Positions 7,144 through 14,945 of a DNA stretch of 20,300 bases are shown here, piece by piece. Source of the stretch: Anaerolineales bacterium (GTDB taxonomy: Bacteria; Chloroflexota; Anaerolineae; Anaerolineales; E44-bin32); NCBI GenBank assembly GCA_011772595.1, contig WVZH01000432.1, positions 204,785 to 225,084 of the forward strand. Reading direction: 5' to 3'. Under the pieces are notes generated by a model. That model saw only the letters and a program-made list of their open reading frames with translations. It searched no databases and had not been told where the DNA came from. Each line of letters begins with the position of its first letter. The stretch's first letter is position 1. The translations under genes and the position numbers were made by a program.

Positions 7144-8463
7144 CTAATCCTTGAAGCTGTCGATGTAAGCGTTTATGGAAGGCAAGGCAGTCAAACGCTC
7201 GTAAAAGAAGTTGTTGACAACATTGATCACCTCCGCGCGCGCAGTCTCAACCTGGCTTCCCCAGGTTTTGGGCTCAAGCTCGCGCGCAAGACTATCACGG
7301 AGGTTCAAGAGCTGACGGACGATCTCCGTTTCTTGCGCACCTTCCAACACTTCGACCACGGAGAGGATCAGTTGGTCGGCTTGGGCCAAAAGGGTGTCCC
7401 GGGAGATCTCTAGTACCTCGCCAACGCAATCATCGATCGTGCGAATCAAAGACCACACCTGATAAAGCACCGTCGCGGGTTCGTCAAAGAGTTCCCGCAC
7501 GAAGGCCGCCTCTTCGTACCGTCCTGTGAAGCGAAAGATGTTGTACATACGCTTGGCGGCTTTTCCGTAGTTCACCTCTCCCGTGAGGTATTTGTTCACT
7601 TCTTTCTCGAGCTGGGCGACGTAATCATCAAGGGCATTTGCAGAAACATGCTTCGCAAGTTTCGAGAAGATGGGAATGGAATCCGCTTCTAGATAGACCT
7701 CCTGAAAATATGGGTCGAGATAGCCGTCGAGCGGTGTGATCGCCCCGTCGGGAGCCTCCCAGGTGATATCGAGCATATTGCTGGCGTTAGAGAGCTGCTT
7801 GCGGACGGGGTCGGCGACGACCCAATCCAGTTTGCACCAACCGGGATCGTTTGCCGCATCTTCCCACAAGATGGACGCTGCGGTGCCGTCGGGTTTGAAG
7901 AGATCAATGCGGCCTTGGCGGATTTCTTCCGTCCGCCATTGAACCGACGAGCCGGAGGCGATCGGGATTCCATCTTTGACGACGTCAAAGGGATAAGAGC
8001 CAAAGCGGACTTCGATCAACTGGTATGTGGGGCCTTCTGCAGTGTTGAGCGCTTTATCTCGGATCAAATCAGCCAATATTCGGGAGCATTGCTCGCGTGT
8101 TTCAGCGATGATGTTCACACGCTCGAAGTAATCGCAGTCTCCTGGGAAGGACTGTATTTTGGATTGAGCGGCCGAACCGGAGAGAGCAAGAGCGGTTTCG
8201 ACCACACCAGATCGATCCTCGAACTCCACCAGTCGGCCGATCTCACGGAAGTAGTTCAAATCCTCAGTGCTGAAATCAAGGAGCGTAATCTTGTGACCGA
8301 AAACTCCACTGCGCATATCTACCGCGACTTCATCGCTGGTCTGCGCGGCGCTAATAGCTGTGAGCCATTGCAGCGCCTCGGATTCATCGAGCTCGACGCC
8401 AAGACGGTTGGCAGAGTCAAGGATGCGTTGCAGGTCTGCGGAGGGAGAGGGCAACTCGCTCAT
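7144..8463 (-). CDS. Uncharacterised protein, possible nucleotidyltransferase-like fold
   Basis: A 439-aa soluble protein whose family I do not recognise by name. Residues 94-113 read LSGSAAQSKIQSFPGDCDYF: a G-S pair followed about a dozen residues later by D-x-D (Asp109, Asp111). A later hydrophobic strand, KLDWVVAD, carries Asp213. This GS...DxD...hDh layout is the metal-binding signature of polymerase-beta-type nucleotidyltransferases, some of which in large viruses and phages have a similar PGDxDxxE form. The C-terminal half (about 255-425) is predominantly helical, with KAAKRMYNIFRFTGRYEEAA. The start ATG has GGAGG eight bases upstream. It is followed tightly by DUF3786 and preceded by an exonuclease gene. 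Enzymatic activity is inference; the ORF itself is secure. Confidence 0.85.
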   Translation of the reverse strand: MSELPSPSADLQRILDSANRLGVELDESEALQWLTAISAAQTSDEVAVDMRSGVFGHKITLLDFSTEDLNYFREIGRLVEFEDRSGVVETALALSGSAAQSKIQSFPGDCDYFERVNIIAETREQCSRILADLIRDKALNTAEGPTYQLIEVRFGSYPFDVVKDGIPIASGSSVQWRTEEIRQGRIDLFKPDGTAASILWEDAANDPGWCKLDWVVADPVRKQLSNASNMLDITWEAPDGAITPLDGYLDPYFQEVYLEADSIPIFSKLAKHVSANALDDYVAQLEKEVNKYLTGEVNYGKAAKRMYNIFRFTGRYEEAAFVRELFDEPATVLYQVWSLIRTIDDCVGEVLEISRDTLLAQADQLILSVVEVLEGAQETEIVRQLLNLRDSLARELEPKTWGSQVETARAEVINVVNNFFYERLTALPSINAYIDSFKD

Positions 8464-8507
8464 TCGCTATCCTCCAAAGCGTTAAATCGTGATCCCATTA
8501 GTGATGC

Positions 8508-9062
8508 TCACACTCGGGACTCGTATAAGAGTTGCTTGAAGATGCGTGCTTGGTCTTGTGCATCGTGCAAGGCCTGATGGCTTAACGCGTGTGCTTCCCA
8601 GGTGTGTGAACTGATGCGATGATATGTGGTCTCTGACCAGGAAGAGCCCGTCAGCCCCATAAAAAAGGCCTTGATATCCAAGGCTGTATGTCCGAATGGG
8701 TTGTGTCCGAGAAAGCGGTGGAAATAGTCGTTGACGAACATCCAATCAAAGGGGGCGTTAAAGCCAACAAAGACAGGTCGTCCGTTTCTTGGGATTTTGG
8801 TTTTTAGCCACGTCTCGAACTGCAACATGGCGTCCATAGGAGGCGCCCCGGTCTCGACGAGTTCTTCAAGTGACAACCGGCTGACCGCAAGTGCCTCCTC
8901 GGTTACCTCAAGACTGGTAGGTTGGATTTCGACGTAAAAGCTGAGCTCTGGGTCGTCGACCAGACAGGCGCCGATGGCGAGCAACGCATAGTGGGAAGGG
9001 TTCGGCCCAGCCGTCTCCACGTCGACGGAGACGTAGATTTCTTGTTTCTCCTCCAGACTCAT
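8508..9062 (-). CDS. DnaQ-type 3'-5' exonuclease (DEDDh)
   Basis: A small single-domain exonuclease of 184 aa, expected to remove nucleotides from 3' ends of DNA or RNA using two metal ions. The DEDDh residues are all present: Asp14 and Glu16 in VSVDVETAG, Asp106 in GFNAPFDW, and His162 and Asp167 in SHQALHDAQD. There is no polymerase or helicase domain, so it is a stand-alone enzyme such as those in RNA maturation, DNA repair or nucleotide turnover. It differs from the polymerase III epsilon subunit in lacking the C-terminal extension that binds the polymerase. The start has GAGGGAG upstream. It is the first gene of a three-gene minus-strand cluster with a 44-base gap to the next gene. Confidence 0.9.
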   Translation of the reverse strand: MSLEEKQEIYVSVDVETAGPNPSHYALLAIGACLVDDPELSFYVEIQPTSLEVTEEALAVSRLSLEELVETGAPPMDAMLQFETWLKTKIPRNGRPVFVGFNAPFDWMFVNDYFHRFLGHNPFGHTALDIKAFFMGLTGSSWSETTYHRISSHTWEAHALSHQALHDAQDQARIFKQLLYESRV

Positions 9063-9201
9063 GCTCCCTCGATCACGATCTGGCGTCTAACACTATCCCA
9101 TCGATGGCTCATATGTCTCGCGAGACGGGTAGAGGGGCTGTGGGAATTCGGTCATGAGACCCGTATAGGGGACTCACATGCAGACGTCCACCCCGGAATT
9201 C

Positions 9202-9963
9202 CTATCGCCCGCTTATGATATCACCCAGGATCTGGCCGCCTAGTCCGGCGACGCCTTTGCGTTCTCCGGTCTGGAACCGGGCTGCGGCCAAGACACGATC
9301 GGCAATGCGCGAGAAAGGGAGGCTCTGCAGGAAGACCTTTCCAGGTCCGGTTATGTGTGCCAAAAAGAGCCCCTCGCCTCCAAAGAGCGCGTTTTGGAAG
9401 CCGCCAATGAATTGGATGTCGTAATTCACCGTCGTGGCGAAAGCCACAAGACAGCCCGTGTCGACACGGAGCGTTTCCCCGGCAACCAGGTCTTTTTCGA
9501 TGATCGTGCCACCCGCATGGACAAATGCCAGGCCGTCGCCTTCGAGGCGTTGCAGGATGAAGCCCTCACCGCCAAAGATTCCAGCGCCGATACGCTTCGT
9601 GAAAGCAACCTCGATCTCGATCCCTTGGGCAGCACACAGGAAGGAATCCTTCTGGCATATGATGCTGCCACCGAAGTCTCGCATTTCGATGGCCATGATT
9701 TTCCCAGGGTAAGGAGCTGCGAAGGCCGTACGGGTTTTTCCAGTACCGCTGTTGGTGAAGGAAGTGATGAAAAAGCTTTCACCCGTGACCGCTCTCTTCA
9801 AGCCTCTGAGCAATCCACCCCCGGTGGAGGTCTGCATTTCGATGCCGTCTTCCATGTACGTCATTGTTCCGGCCTCGGCGCGGACACCCTCACCAGGATC
9901 CAGCTCGATTTCAACGAGCTGCATATCATCGCCAAAGATCTTGTAATCAATAATGTCGGCCAT
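9202..9963 (-). CDS. AIM24 / TIGR00266 family protein
   Basis: A 253-aa soluble protein. It is rich in Gly and beta strand, with the family's hallmark segments: [17 protein letters not shown] (28-44), [18 protein letters not shown] (48-65), a [22 protein letters not shown] stretch and the C-terminal [15 protein letters not shown]. It resembles the bacterial relatives of yeast AIM24, which in mitochondria supports inner-membrane organisation. In bacteria the role is not settled. It should fold as a double-psi or jelly-roll-like beta barrel in the cytoplasm. GGAGG lies seven bases before the ATG. It is flanked by 139 bases downstream and 190 bases upstream without genes, so it is probably transcribed alone. 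Confidence 0.93.
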   Translation of the reverse strand: MADIIDYKIFGDDMQLVEIELDPGEGVRAEAGTMTYMEDGIEMQTSTGGGLLRGLKRAVTGESFFITSFTNSGTGKTRTAFAAPYPGKIMAIEMRDFGGSIICQKDSFLCAAQGIEIEVAFTKRIGAGIFGGEGFILQRLEGDGLAFVHAGGTIIEKDLVAGETLRVDTGCLVAFATTVNYDIQFIGGFQNALFGGEGLFLAHITGPGKVFLQSLPFSRIADRVLAAARFQTGERKGVAGLGGQILGDIISGR

Positions 9964-10153
9964 GCTAATCCTCCATTGAAGAAAGATGATCGAGCTTGCG
10001 TAGTCTACCAGAATTTGTGAGGTCTGTCGCCTGAGGTATCGATGTTGAGTGCGCTCTCTTCTATTGATTCACAGCTTCAGTGCCGAACCATGTGGGCAGG
10101 TGCACTTTCTGTAGTGTGGAGGCAGGGATCATAGGATCGGAGTGTCGTGGTTT

Positions 10154-11254
10154 CTATGGTCCTGCGGGCACTTGTAAAGATTGCCCCGAGTCAGGATCGA
10201 TCATCAGAGACGACGTGTCAACGGCTTCGAAATCCGAGCCTTGCACAAGGCGTAGTTCGTGAAGCACATCGTTGTCCCAACGTTCATCGGGCACACCGGA
10301 GATAAACCAGGGAGCACCATGATCCGCCAGGATGATGCCGTAACGTTGCAGAGCACGAAGGATGACTTGGACCTCGAGTGAATAACCGGTGATGTCGAAA
10401 TCTGCACGCAGACGGAAGCGTTGTCCCATCGGAGGCAGGTTCGGATCGGAGTGGTCCGAAGCGAAGTGACGGGCTGGCCATACGTATGCGCGCTGCGTTT
10501 GTGGAGCGGTGAATCGAATCGCATGGAGGATTGCTCCCTCGGAGACTTCTTCGTAACGGACCAGGCCCGGCAGTATCGGAAGCCCTGCGGCGTCCGCGGA
10601 AGTCCATCCTTCCGGGCGCAATCTGTTGGAATTCAGGTCGAAGACAGCGCCAGAACCTGCATGCCAAATCCCAGCGGACAGAGGGTGGGCATCATACATC
10701 TCGTACAGGAGACAGGTGTGTCTGTCCAGGATCAACACATGCCGGTCGCCATCTGAATTGGGACCTCCTTCGATAGGCGGATTTTGTGGGATTGGATAGG
10801 GACCAGGATCGCTCTCGTCTGTGTACTCGAAGGAAACCTGCACTTTGGGCTGTCCTTCTGCGACAACAACATAGGGAATACCGATTGGTTCTCCCTCCCA
10901 AAGCCCCGAGCCAAAGTCGGGATGCAGTGGGCGATCGAGTCCGATTGCGGCGATGTATGCATCCGAGTTGGGATGTGAAGGGAGCGTGTCGACGGGTGCT
11001 CTCCATATATTATCCGTTGGGAAGATCGTACAACCAGCAAGCTGAGGTGCGGGGGCACTGGTCTTGAGAGACGTGTGTGTTTCTTCTAACTGCTGTGAAG
11101 ATGGCGAGAGTGCGTGAGCGTGTGTTTCGGTAGGAAACATCGCGTGCTTATCGTTGGGGGCGCAAGCATGACAAAGAAATATCAAGCCGAGAAGTATGGG
11201 TGCAGGAAGTGTATTTACAGAGAGGCAGACACCTCCTCGTTGGCGAGTTCTCAT
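10154..11254 (-). CDS. Secreted protein of an unnamed conserved family
   Basis: A 366-aa protein with an N-terminal export signal (LLGLIFLCHAC, about 21-31). It may be a lipoprotein attached at Cys31, but the residues before the Cys do not fit a standard lipobox, so this is doubtful. After a Ser/Thr/His-rich linker the folded part (from about 73) contains conserved-looking blocks: CTIFPTDNIWRAPVD, HPDFGSGLWEGEPIGIPYVVV, GGPNSDGDRHVLILDRHTC, WTSADAAGLPILPGLVRY, YVWPARHFASD, RYGIILADHGAPWFISG and ERWDNDVLHEL. I have seen similar proteins in Actinobacteria and Chloroflexota without an assigned function. The start is the ATG overlapping the upstream gene's stop (ATGA); the reading frame extends 38 codons further upstream, but that would overlap the neighbour and bury the signal peptide. 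Confidence 0.85.
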   Translation of the reverse strand: MRTRQRGGVCLSVNTLPAPILLGLIFLCHACAPNDKHAMFPTETHAHALSPSSQQLEETHTSLKTSAPAPQLAGCTIFPTDNIWRAPVDTLPSHPNSDAYIAAIGLDRPLHPDFGSGLWEGEPIGIPYVVVAEGQPKVQVSFEYTDESDPGPYPIPQNPPIEGGPNSDGDRHVLILDRHTCLLYEMYDAHPLSAGIWHAGSGAVFDLNSNRLRPEGWTSADAAGLPILPGLVRYEEVSEGAILHAIRFTAPQTQRAYVWPARHFASDHSDPNLPPMGQRFRLRADFDITGYSLEVQVILRALQRYGIILADHGAPWFISGVPDERWDNDVLHELRLVQGSDFEAVDTSSLMIDPDSGQSLQVPAGP

Positions 11255-11508
11255 ACCTCTCCAATTTCCTCCTCTTCTGCACCTTGGAAGCGTCGAAGGA
11301 GTTGAAAGCGAGATGCCCGTCTCTCTGCGCGTGTGGATTTTCGGCGCAACCATAATCCGATGATGCAAAGGATGGCGCCGGCGAGGAGTGTGATCATGTC
11401 CCCCTGCTGATTCGAGGCACTGATGACAAATACCAACATGACGAGCACGCCAATGAGGATGAACGCCAGTCCAAGACGATTGGTCATATTCTTACTCGAT
11501 GCGTCCAC
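11251..11508 (-). CDS. Small two-helix membrane protein
   Basis: An 85-aa protein with two transmembrane helices (about residues 13-30 and 38-54) and a basic, then acidic C-terminal tail (RRKSTRAERRASRF...EEEEIGEV), predicted to be cytoplasmic by the positive-inside rule. Its stop overlaps the start of the secreted-protein gene by four bases, so translation is coupled. The start is uncertain: GTG at 11508 with only AAATCAAG before it, or ATG at 11487, which begins right before the first helix. I do not recognise the family. Confidence 0.72.
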   Translation of the reverse strand: MDASSKNMTNRLGLAFILIGVLVMLVFVISASNQQGDMITLLAGAILCIIGLWLRRKSTRAERRASRFQLLRRFQGAEEEEIGEV

Positions 11509-11648
11509 CTTGATTTCTGGACTGGACCGCCACTGCTTTCGCGGTTCCTGCCATGCTTTGAACGATAGGTGGCTTTGAGCTTTTCCCTGTGTGGTTTATG
11601 AAAGCCCATGCGTCCGAGGTTGCAAGAGATCGGACATCGGGTTTTAGG

Positions 11649-13262
11649 TTATCGGATCAGGGTCCTGCTTTGTTCGTGCATGTAAAGCGGTAGATAATAA
11701 TGCCCACCTGCGCTTTTACCGGATGATCCGGAGCCTTTCCACCCACCGAACGGTTGAAAACCGGGCCATGCACCCGTAGTCGACCCTTGGGGTCGATTCG
11801 CATAAGCGACACCGACTTCGATGTTCTCGAAGAACCAGCGGGCTTCTTTTTCGGAGCCGTAGAAACCTGCCGTTAGACCATATTGACTCTCGTTGGCAAG
11901 GCTCATCGCTTCCTGAAGATCCTGGACGGGATGAACCATCGTGATGGGGAGGAACATCTCATGCTTCCATAAGCGATGGTCTGGCGGGACATCGGCGACA
12001 AGCGTGGGTTGGCAGAATAAGCCCTTCCCCAGATCGCCATCGGTGATGATATTTCCCCCAGTCAGGATGCTTCCCGCCTGTGAGAGCTCCTTGGTATAAG
12101 ACTTAAAATTCTCAAATGCGTCCTTATTGATCACCGGTCCAAAGAACACGGATCGATTGGTAGGATCGCCGATGGTGATCTTCTCGGTGAGCGTTACCAA
12201 TTGTTGGACGAGATTCTGATAAACGGGTTCTTCCACGTAGATGCGCGAATTTGCCGAGCATTTTTGTCCTTGTAGGCCGAAGGCTGAACGGATGATGCCG
12301 GCCGCGGCGCGATCGAGGTCCGCCTTACGAGAGACGATCGAGGCGTTCTTGCCGCCCATTTCGAGAACAATAGGTCGGGGGTAGGCGCTTTGTGCGAAAC
12401 GCTTGTAGATCGACATGCCGACGTCGTATGATCCTGTGAAAGTGACGCCGTCTACCTGCGCATTTGTGATCAACTCCTTGCCGATTGTGCTGCCGGGTCC
12501 GGTGACAAAGTTGCACACGCCCATCGGCAGACCGGCGTCTCGGAAGCATTCCGCCAACAGGCGAACGGTCCAAGGTGTGTCGGAAGCTGATTTCATGACG
12601 ACGGTGTTACCGGCGACCAGCGCCGCTCCCACAGGTCCACCGGTCAATGCGGCGGGAAAATTGAAGGGGCTGATGACGACCCAAACACCGTATGGGCGTA
12701 AGACAGAGAAGTTTTCCGGTTTGAAGCCCTTTAAGGGATCTTTCCCCATTTGTATAGTGTAACCCCGGTTGGCTTTCATCTGATCGCACGCATAACGGAT
12801 AAGATCGGCAGCTTCGGCAATATCGCCCAGTGCTTCCATACGATTCTTACCGACTTCGAGCGAGATAACGGCTGCGATCTCGTAAATCCGCTCATCGATC
12901 AACTTAGCGACTTTACGAAGATAGCGTACGCGTTTCTTCCACGGCGTGCGCGACCAGGATGGATAGGCTTCGCGTGCAGCAGTTATGGCGTCCTCAGCGT
13001 ACTTAGGGGTACCCTTCTGGAAAGTGCCGAGAAGCCATTCTTGATTGATGGGCGATCGATCCTCGAATTTACCCCTCGTCTTAACATCCTCTCCACCAAT
13101 CATCATCGCGTGTTCGTCTCCCATCCGGGCTTTTACTTCTTTAAGTGCGCGCTCGTATTGTTCATGGAGTGCACTTGGCGGGGAGAACATCGTTGCATAG
13201 GTCAGTTTGAATGCCTCCTCTTTCTTGCCGCCTTTCTTTTTTGGGGTTTTCTTTTTAGCCAT
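11649..13262 (-). CDS. 1-pyrroline-5-carboxylate (L-glutamate gamma-semialdehyde) dehydrogenase
   Basis: Oxidises L-glutamate gamma-semialdehyde to glutamate with NAD+, the second step of proline breakdown. Core features of the aldehyde dehydrogenase fold are present: SPFNFP at 198-203 (Asn201), the Glu301 base in LEMGGKN and the catalytic Cys335 in GLQGQKCSANSR. Within the family the GQKCSA context, SLEVGKN (134-140), GPGSTIGKELI (255-265), TGSYDVGMSIY (276-286) and the QPFGGWKGSGSSGKSAGGHYYL ending favour the P5C dehydrogenase branch (RocA/PruA type). It is 537 aa, near the monofunctional size, with no fused proline dehydrogenase and none adjacent. The first 14 residues are unusually Lys/Gly-rich (MAKKKTPKKKGGKK). 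GAGGAGG lies before the ATG. Another semialdehyde dehydrogenase role is possible. Confidence 0.9.
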   Translation of the reverse strand: MAKKKTPKKKGGKKEEAFKLTYATMFSPPSALHEQYERALKEVKARMGDEHAMMIGGEDVKTRGKFEDRSPINQEWLLGTFQKGTPKYAEDAITAAREAYPSWSRTPWKKRVRYLRKVAKLIDERIYEIAAVISLEVGKNRMEALGDIAEAADLIRYACDQMKANRGYTIQMGKDPLKGFKPENFSVLRPYGVWVVISPFNFPAALTGGPVGAALVAGNTVVMKSASDTPWTVRLLAECFRDAGLPMGVCNFVTGPGSTIGKELITNAQVDGVTFTGSYDVGMSIYKRFAQSAYPRPIVLEMGGKNASIVSRKADLDRAAAGIIRSAFGLQGQKCSANSRIYVEEPVYQNLVQQLVTLTEKITIGDPTNRSVFFGPVINKDAFENFKSYTKELSQAGSILTGGNIITDGDLGKGLFCQPTLVADVPPDHRLWKHEMFLPITMVHPVQDLQEAMSLANESQYGLTAGFYGSEKEARWFFENIEVGVAYANRPQGSTTGAWPGFQPFGGWKGSGSSGKSAGGHYYLPLYMHEQSRTLIR

Positions 13263-13513
13263 CCAAGCCTCCTCTGGAGGTGATTTCCCTGACTGTTTTC
13301 AAAGTATATCAGCTGCGTCTCTCGTGCTTCGGTCCTCTCCCAGTGCTATGTAGGGAGTGGGGATTGTGTGGCGCTGATGTCAGCGCGTCAGCTTGATGCT
13401 CGCATTTTCTCTTGATCGTGTGAAAAACTTTCCCAAGTATAGCTGTTGGGCTTCTCGTCGTCAAAAGTGCGATGTATACTGAGTATCCACAGATATTGGC
13501 CTTTAGGATTGAG

Positions 13514-13954
13514 ATGACCTGGGTGCATGAAAAGATATTTGCCGCTGGGGGAGAACATATCCCGGCGACTTGGGGGGAGTTTGCGTGCCAGACCGGGGTG
13601 TCGGCGATTTTACATCTCAATGCTTTGCAGCCGTCGAAATTCCTGGGACCACCACCAGAGATGTTCCTATGGTTGGACGTGGTGGATGAATCGCATGCCG
13701 GGCTCGATGAGCGGCACCTTGTGGCCCGTTTCCTTCGTGAGTGTTTAATCGCCGGTCACAGCGTCCTGTTGCATAGTGGTGCAGGTCGGCACCGCACCCG
13801 GTGGGTGTTCGTATCCTATTGGATCGCTGAAGGTCGTTCCGTACGTGCAGCCTTGCGTATGGCGGCTGAACGACCATGGCTTGCGCCCTATCATACAGAG
13901 GAGGAGAGCTGGCGTGCTTTTGCCGCCGTTTGCCTGGCTGATAGGCCCGGATAA
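13514..13954 (+). CDS. Dual-specificity-phosphatase-like protein with Ser in place of the catalytic Cys
   Basis: A 146-aa protein with the layout of a small cysteine phosphatase: IFAAGGEHIPATW near the N-terminus, GVSAILHLNA, an Asp in the general-acid position (LDVVDES, Asp58), then SVLLHSGAGRHRTR at about 83-96. The phosphate-binding loop should read HCxxGxxR(S/T). Here it is HSGAGRHRT, in exact register, with Ser88 (codon AGT) where Cys would be and Arg94 retained. One base change from TGT would account for it. Such a protein should still bind a phosphorylated ligand but not form the thiophosphate intermediate. The ATG at 13514 is chosen because AGGA lies eight bases before it; an ATG at 13472 has no such site. 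A DUF429 gene follows 42 bases later. Confidence 0.8.
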   Translation: MTWVHEKIFAAGGEHIPATWGEFACQTGVSAILHLNALQPSKFLGPPPEMFLWLDVVDESHAGLDERHLVARFLRECLIAGHSVLLHSGAGRHRTRWVFVSYWIAEGRSVRAALRMAAERPWLAPYHTEEESWRAFAAVCLADRPG

Positions 13955-13996
13955 ATTCACCTGTTCTTGCCCGCCGTACACTTTGGAGAGGAAACC

Positions 13997-14773
13997 ATGC
14001 AGTTTGAGGACATCGTTTATGTAGGAATTGATCCGAAAGCAGGAGCACGTCCTATTGAGTTTGCTGCAATGGATAAGCAGAAGCGTGTTATTGTGCTTGA
14101 TCGGAACAATGTGGAGACCGTGTTGGCATACATCACAGGGTTGGGCGCGGCAATGGTCGCGATCGCTGCGCCCCAATCCCCGAACCAAGGGTTAATGCGA
14201 AAATCTGCGATTCGACGTCGCTATAAACTGCGCTCAGATGGGCATACGTGGACAAAGTGGAGGGTCTGTGAGTATGAGTTACGCCGACGCAATATCCGCC
14301 TTCACAACACGCCGGACACATTGGAGGCGGCGCCTCGGTGGGTCCAGAACGGTTTCCTTTTTTATCGTCGCTTGAGCGAGATGGGCTTCCAGGCTTATTC
14401 CCATGGGAAAGAATTTGATAGGCAAACTTATTTCGAGGTAAGCCCACACGCTTGCTACTCGGTATTGTTAGAGCGGCGTCCGTTATTAAAACGCACACTT
14501 GAAGGTCGCATGCAACGTCAGCTGTTTCTCTACCTTGAAGGTCTTGATGTTGCCAATCCGCTCTATGTATTGGAAGAGATTACGAGATATCATTTGCTCA
14601 CGGGTAATTTGCCGTTAGAGGGTTTGTATGAGTCTGATCCCTTGGATGCGTTGGTCGCGGCATACACGGCCTTTCTTGCTGGCGAAGAGCCTGAGCGAGT
14701 TTGCCAGGTGGGAGAAAAAGTCGAGGGATTGATCACCGTTCCAGTGGGGGAATTATTGGATTTCTACCCTTGA
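13997..14773 (+). CDS. DUF429 protein (RNase H-like fold) with a substituted acidic residue
   Basis: A 258-aa soluble protein of the DUF429 type. Strand 1 is VYVGIDPKAGARPIEF (8-22), the second motif is MVAIAAPQSPNQGL (53-66), and the helix near the end is ESDPLDALVAAYTAFLAGEEPE. DUF429 is predicted to fold like RNase H, with acidic residues at GID, at the AIDAP motif and in the DALDA helix. The middle one is Ala here (codon GCT at AIAAP), while Asp12 and the C-terminal Asp are kept. The start is the ATG with GGAGAGGAAACC upstream; the reading frame extends 10 codons earlier without support. Its position right behind the phosphatase-like gene suggests co-expression. The family's biochemical function is unknown to me. 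Confidence 0.84.
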   Translation: MQFEDIVYVGIDPKAGARPIEFAAMDKQKRVIVLDRNNVETVLAYITGLGAAMVAIAAPQSPNQGLMRKSAIRRRYKLRSDGHTWTKWRVCEYELRRRNIRLHNTPDTLEAAPRWVQNGFLFYRRLSEMGFQAYSHGKEFDRQTYFEVSPHACYSVLLERRPLLKRTLEGRMQRQLFLYLEGLDVANPLYVLEEITRYHLLTGNLPLEGLYESDPLDALVAAYTAFLAGEEPERVCQVGEKVEGLITVPVGELLDFYP

Positions 14774-14945
14774 GCCGACGAGGCGAGAAAGAAATGGTTT
14801 TCTAGGTTTGGCGGTCGATTGCAGATGGCGCACCATGATGTCTGAGTGGGGCCGCCCATAGGGTGATCCACCATCGAATGCCGCGAGGATACCTGAAACC
14901 CCATAAAGTTTTCGCAGCTGCAGATCCTACAGATAGGAGAAGAGG

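Noticed and set aside
7915..8577. 220-codon open frame on the plus strand
   Set aside because: Lies opposite the 439-aa gene, which has a proper ribosome binding site and operon spacing; the plus-strand product shows no recognisable family.
9355..10020. 221-codon open frame on the plus strand
   Set aside because: Antisense to the AIM24 family gene, whose identity is secure.
12750..13283. 177-codon open frame on the plus strand
   Set aside because: Antisense to the aldehyde dehydrogenase N-terminus; no family features or initiation site.
13371..13386. GCGCTGA-TG-TCAGCGC near-palindrome between the dehydrogenase and the phosphatase-like gene
   Set aside because: Could be an operator or hairpin, but there is no convincing promoter beside it and no second copy in the window.
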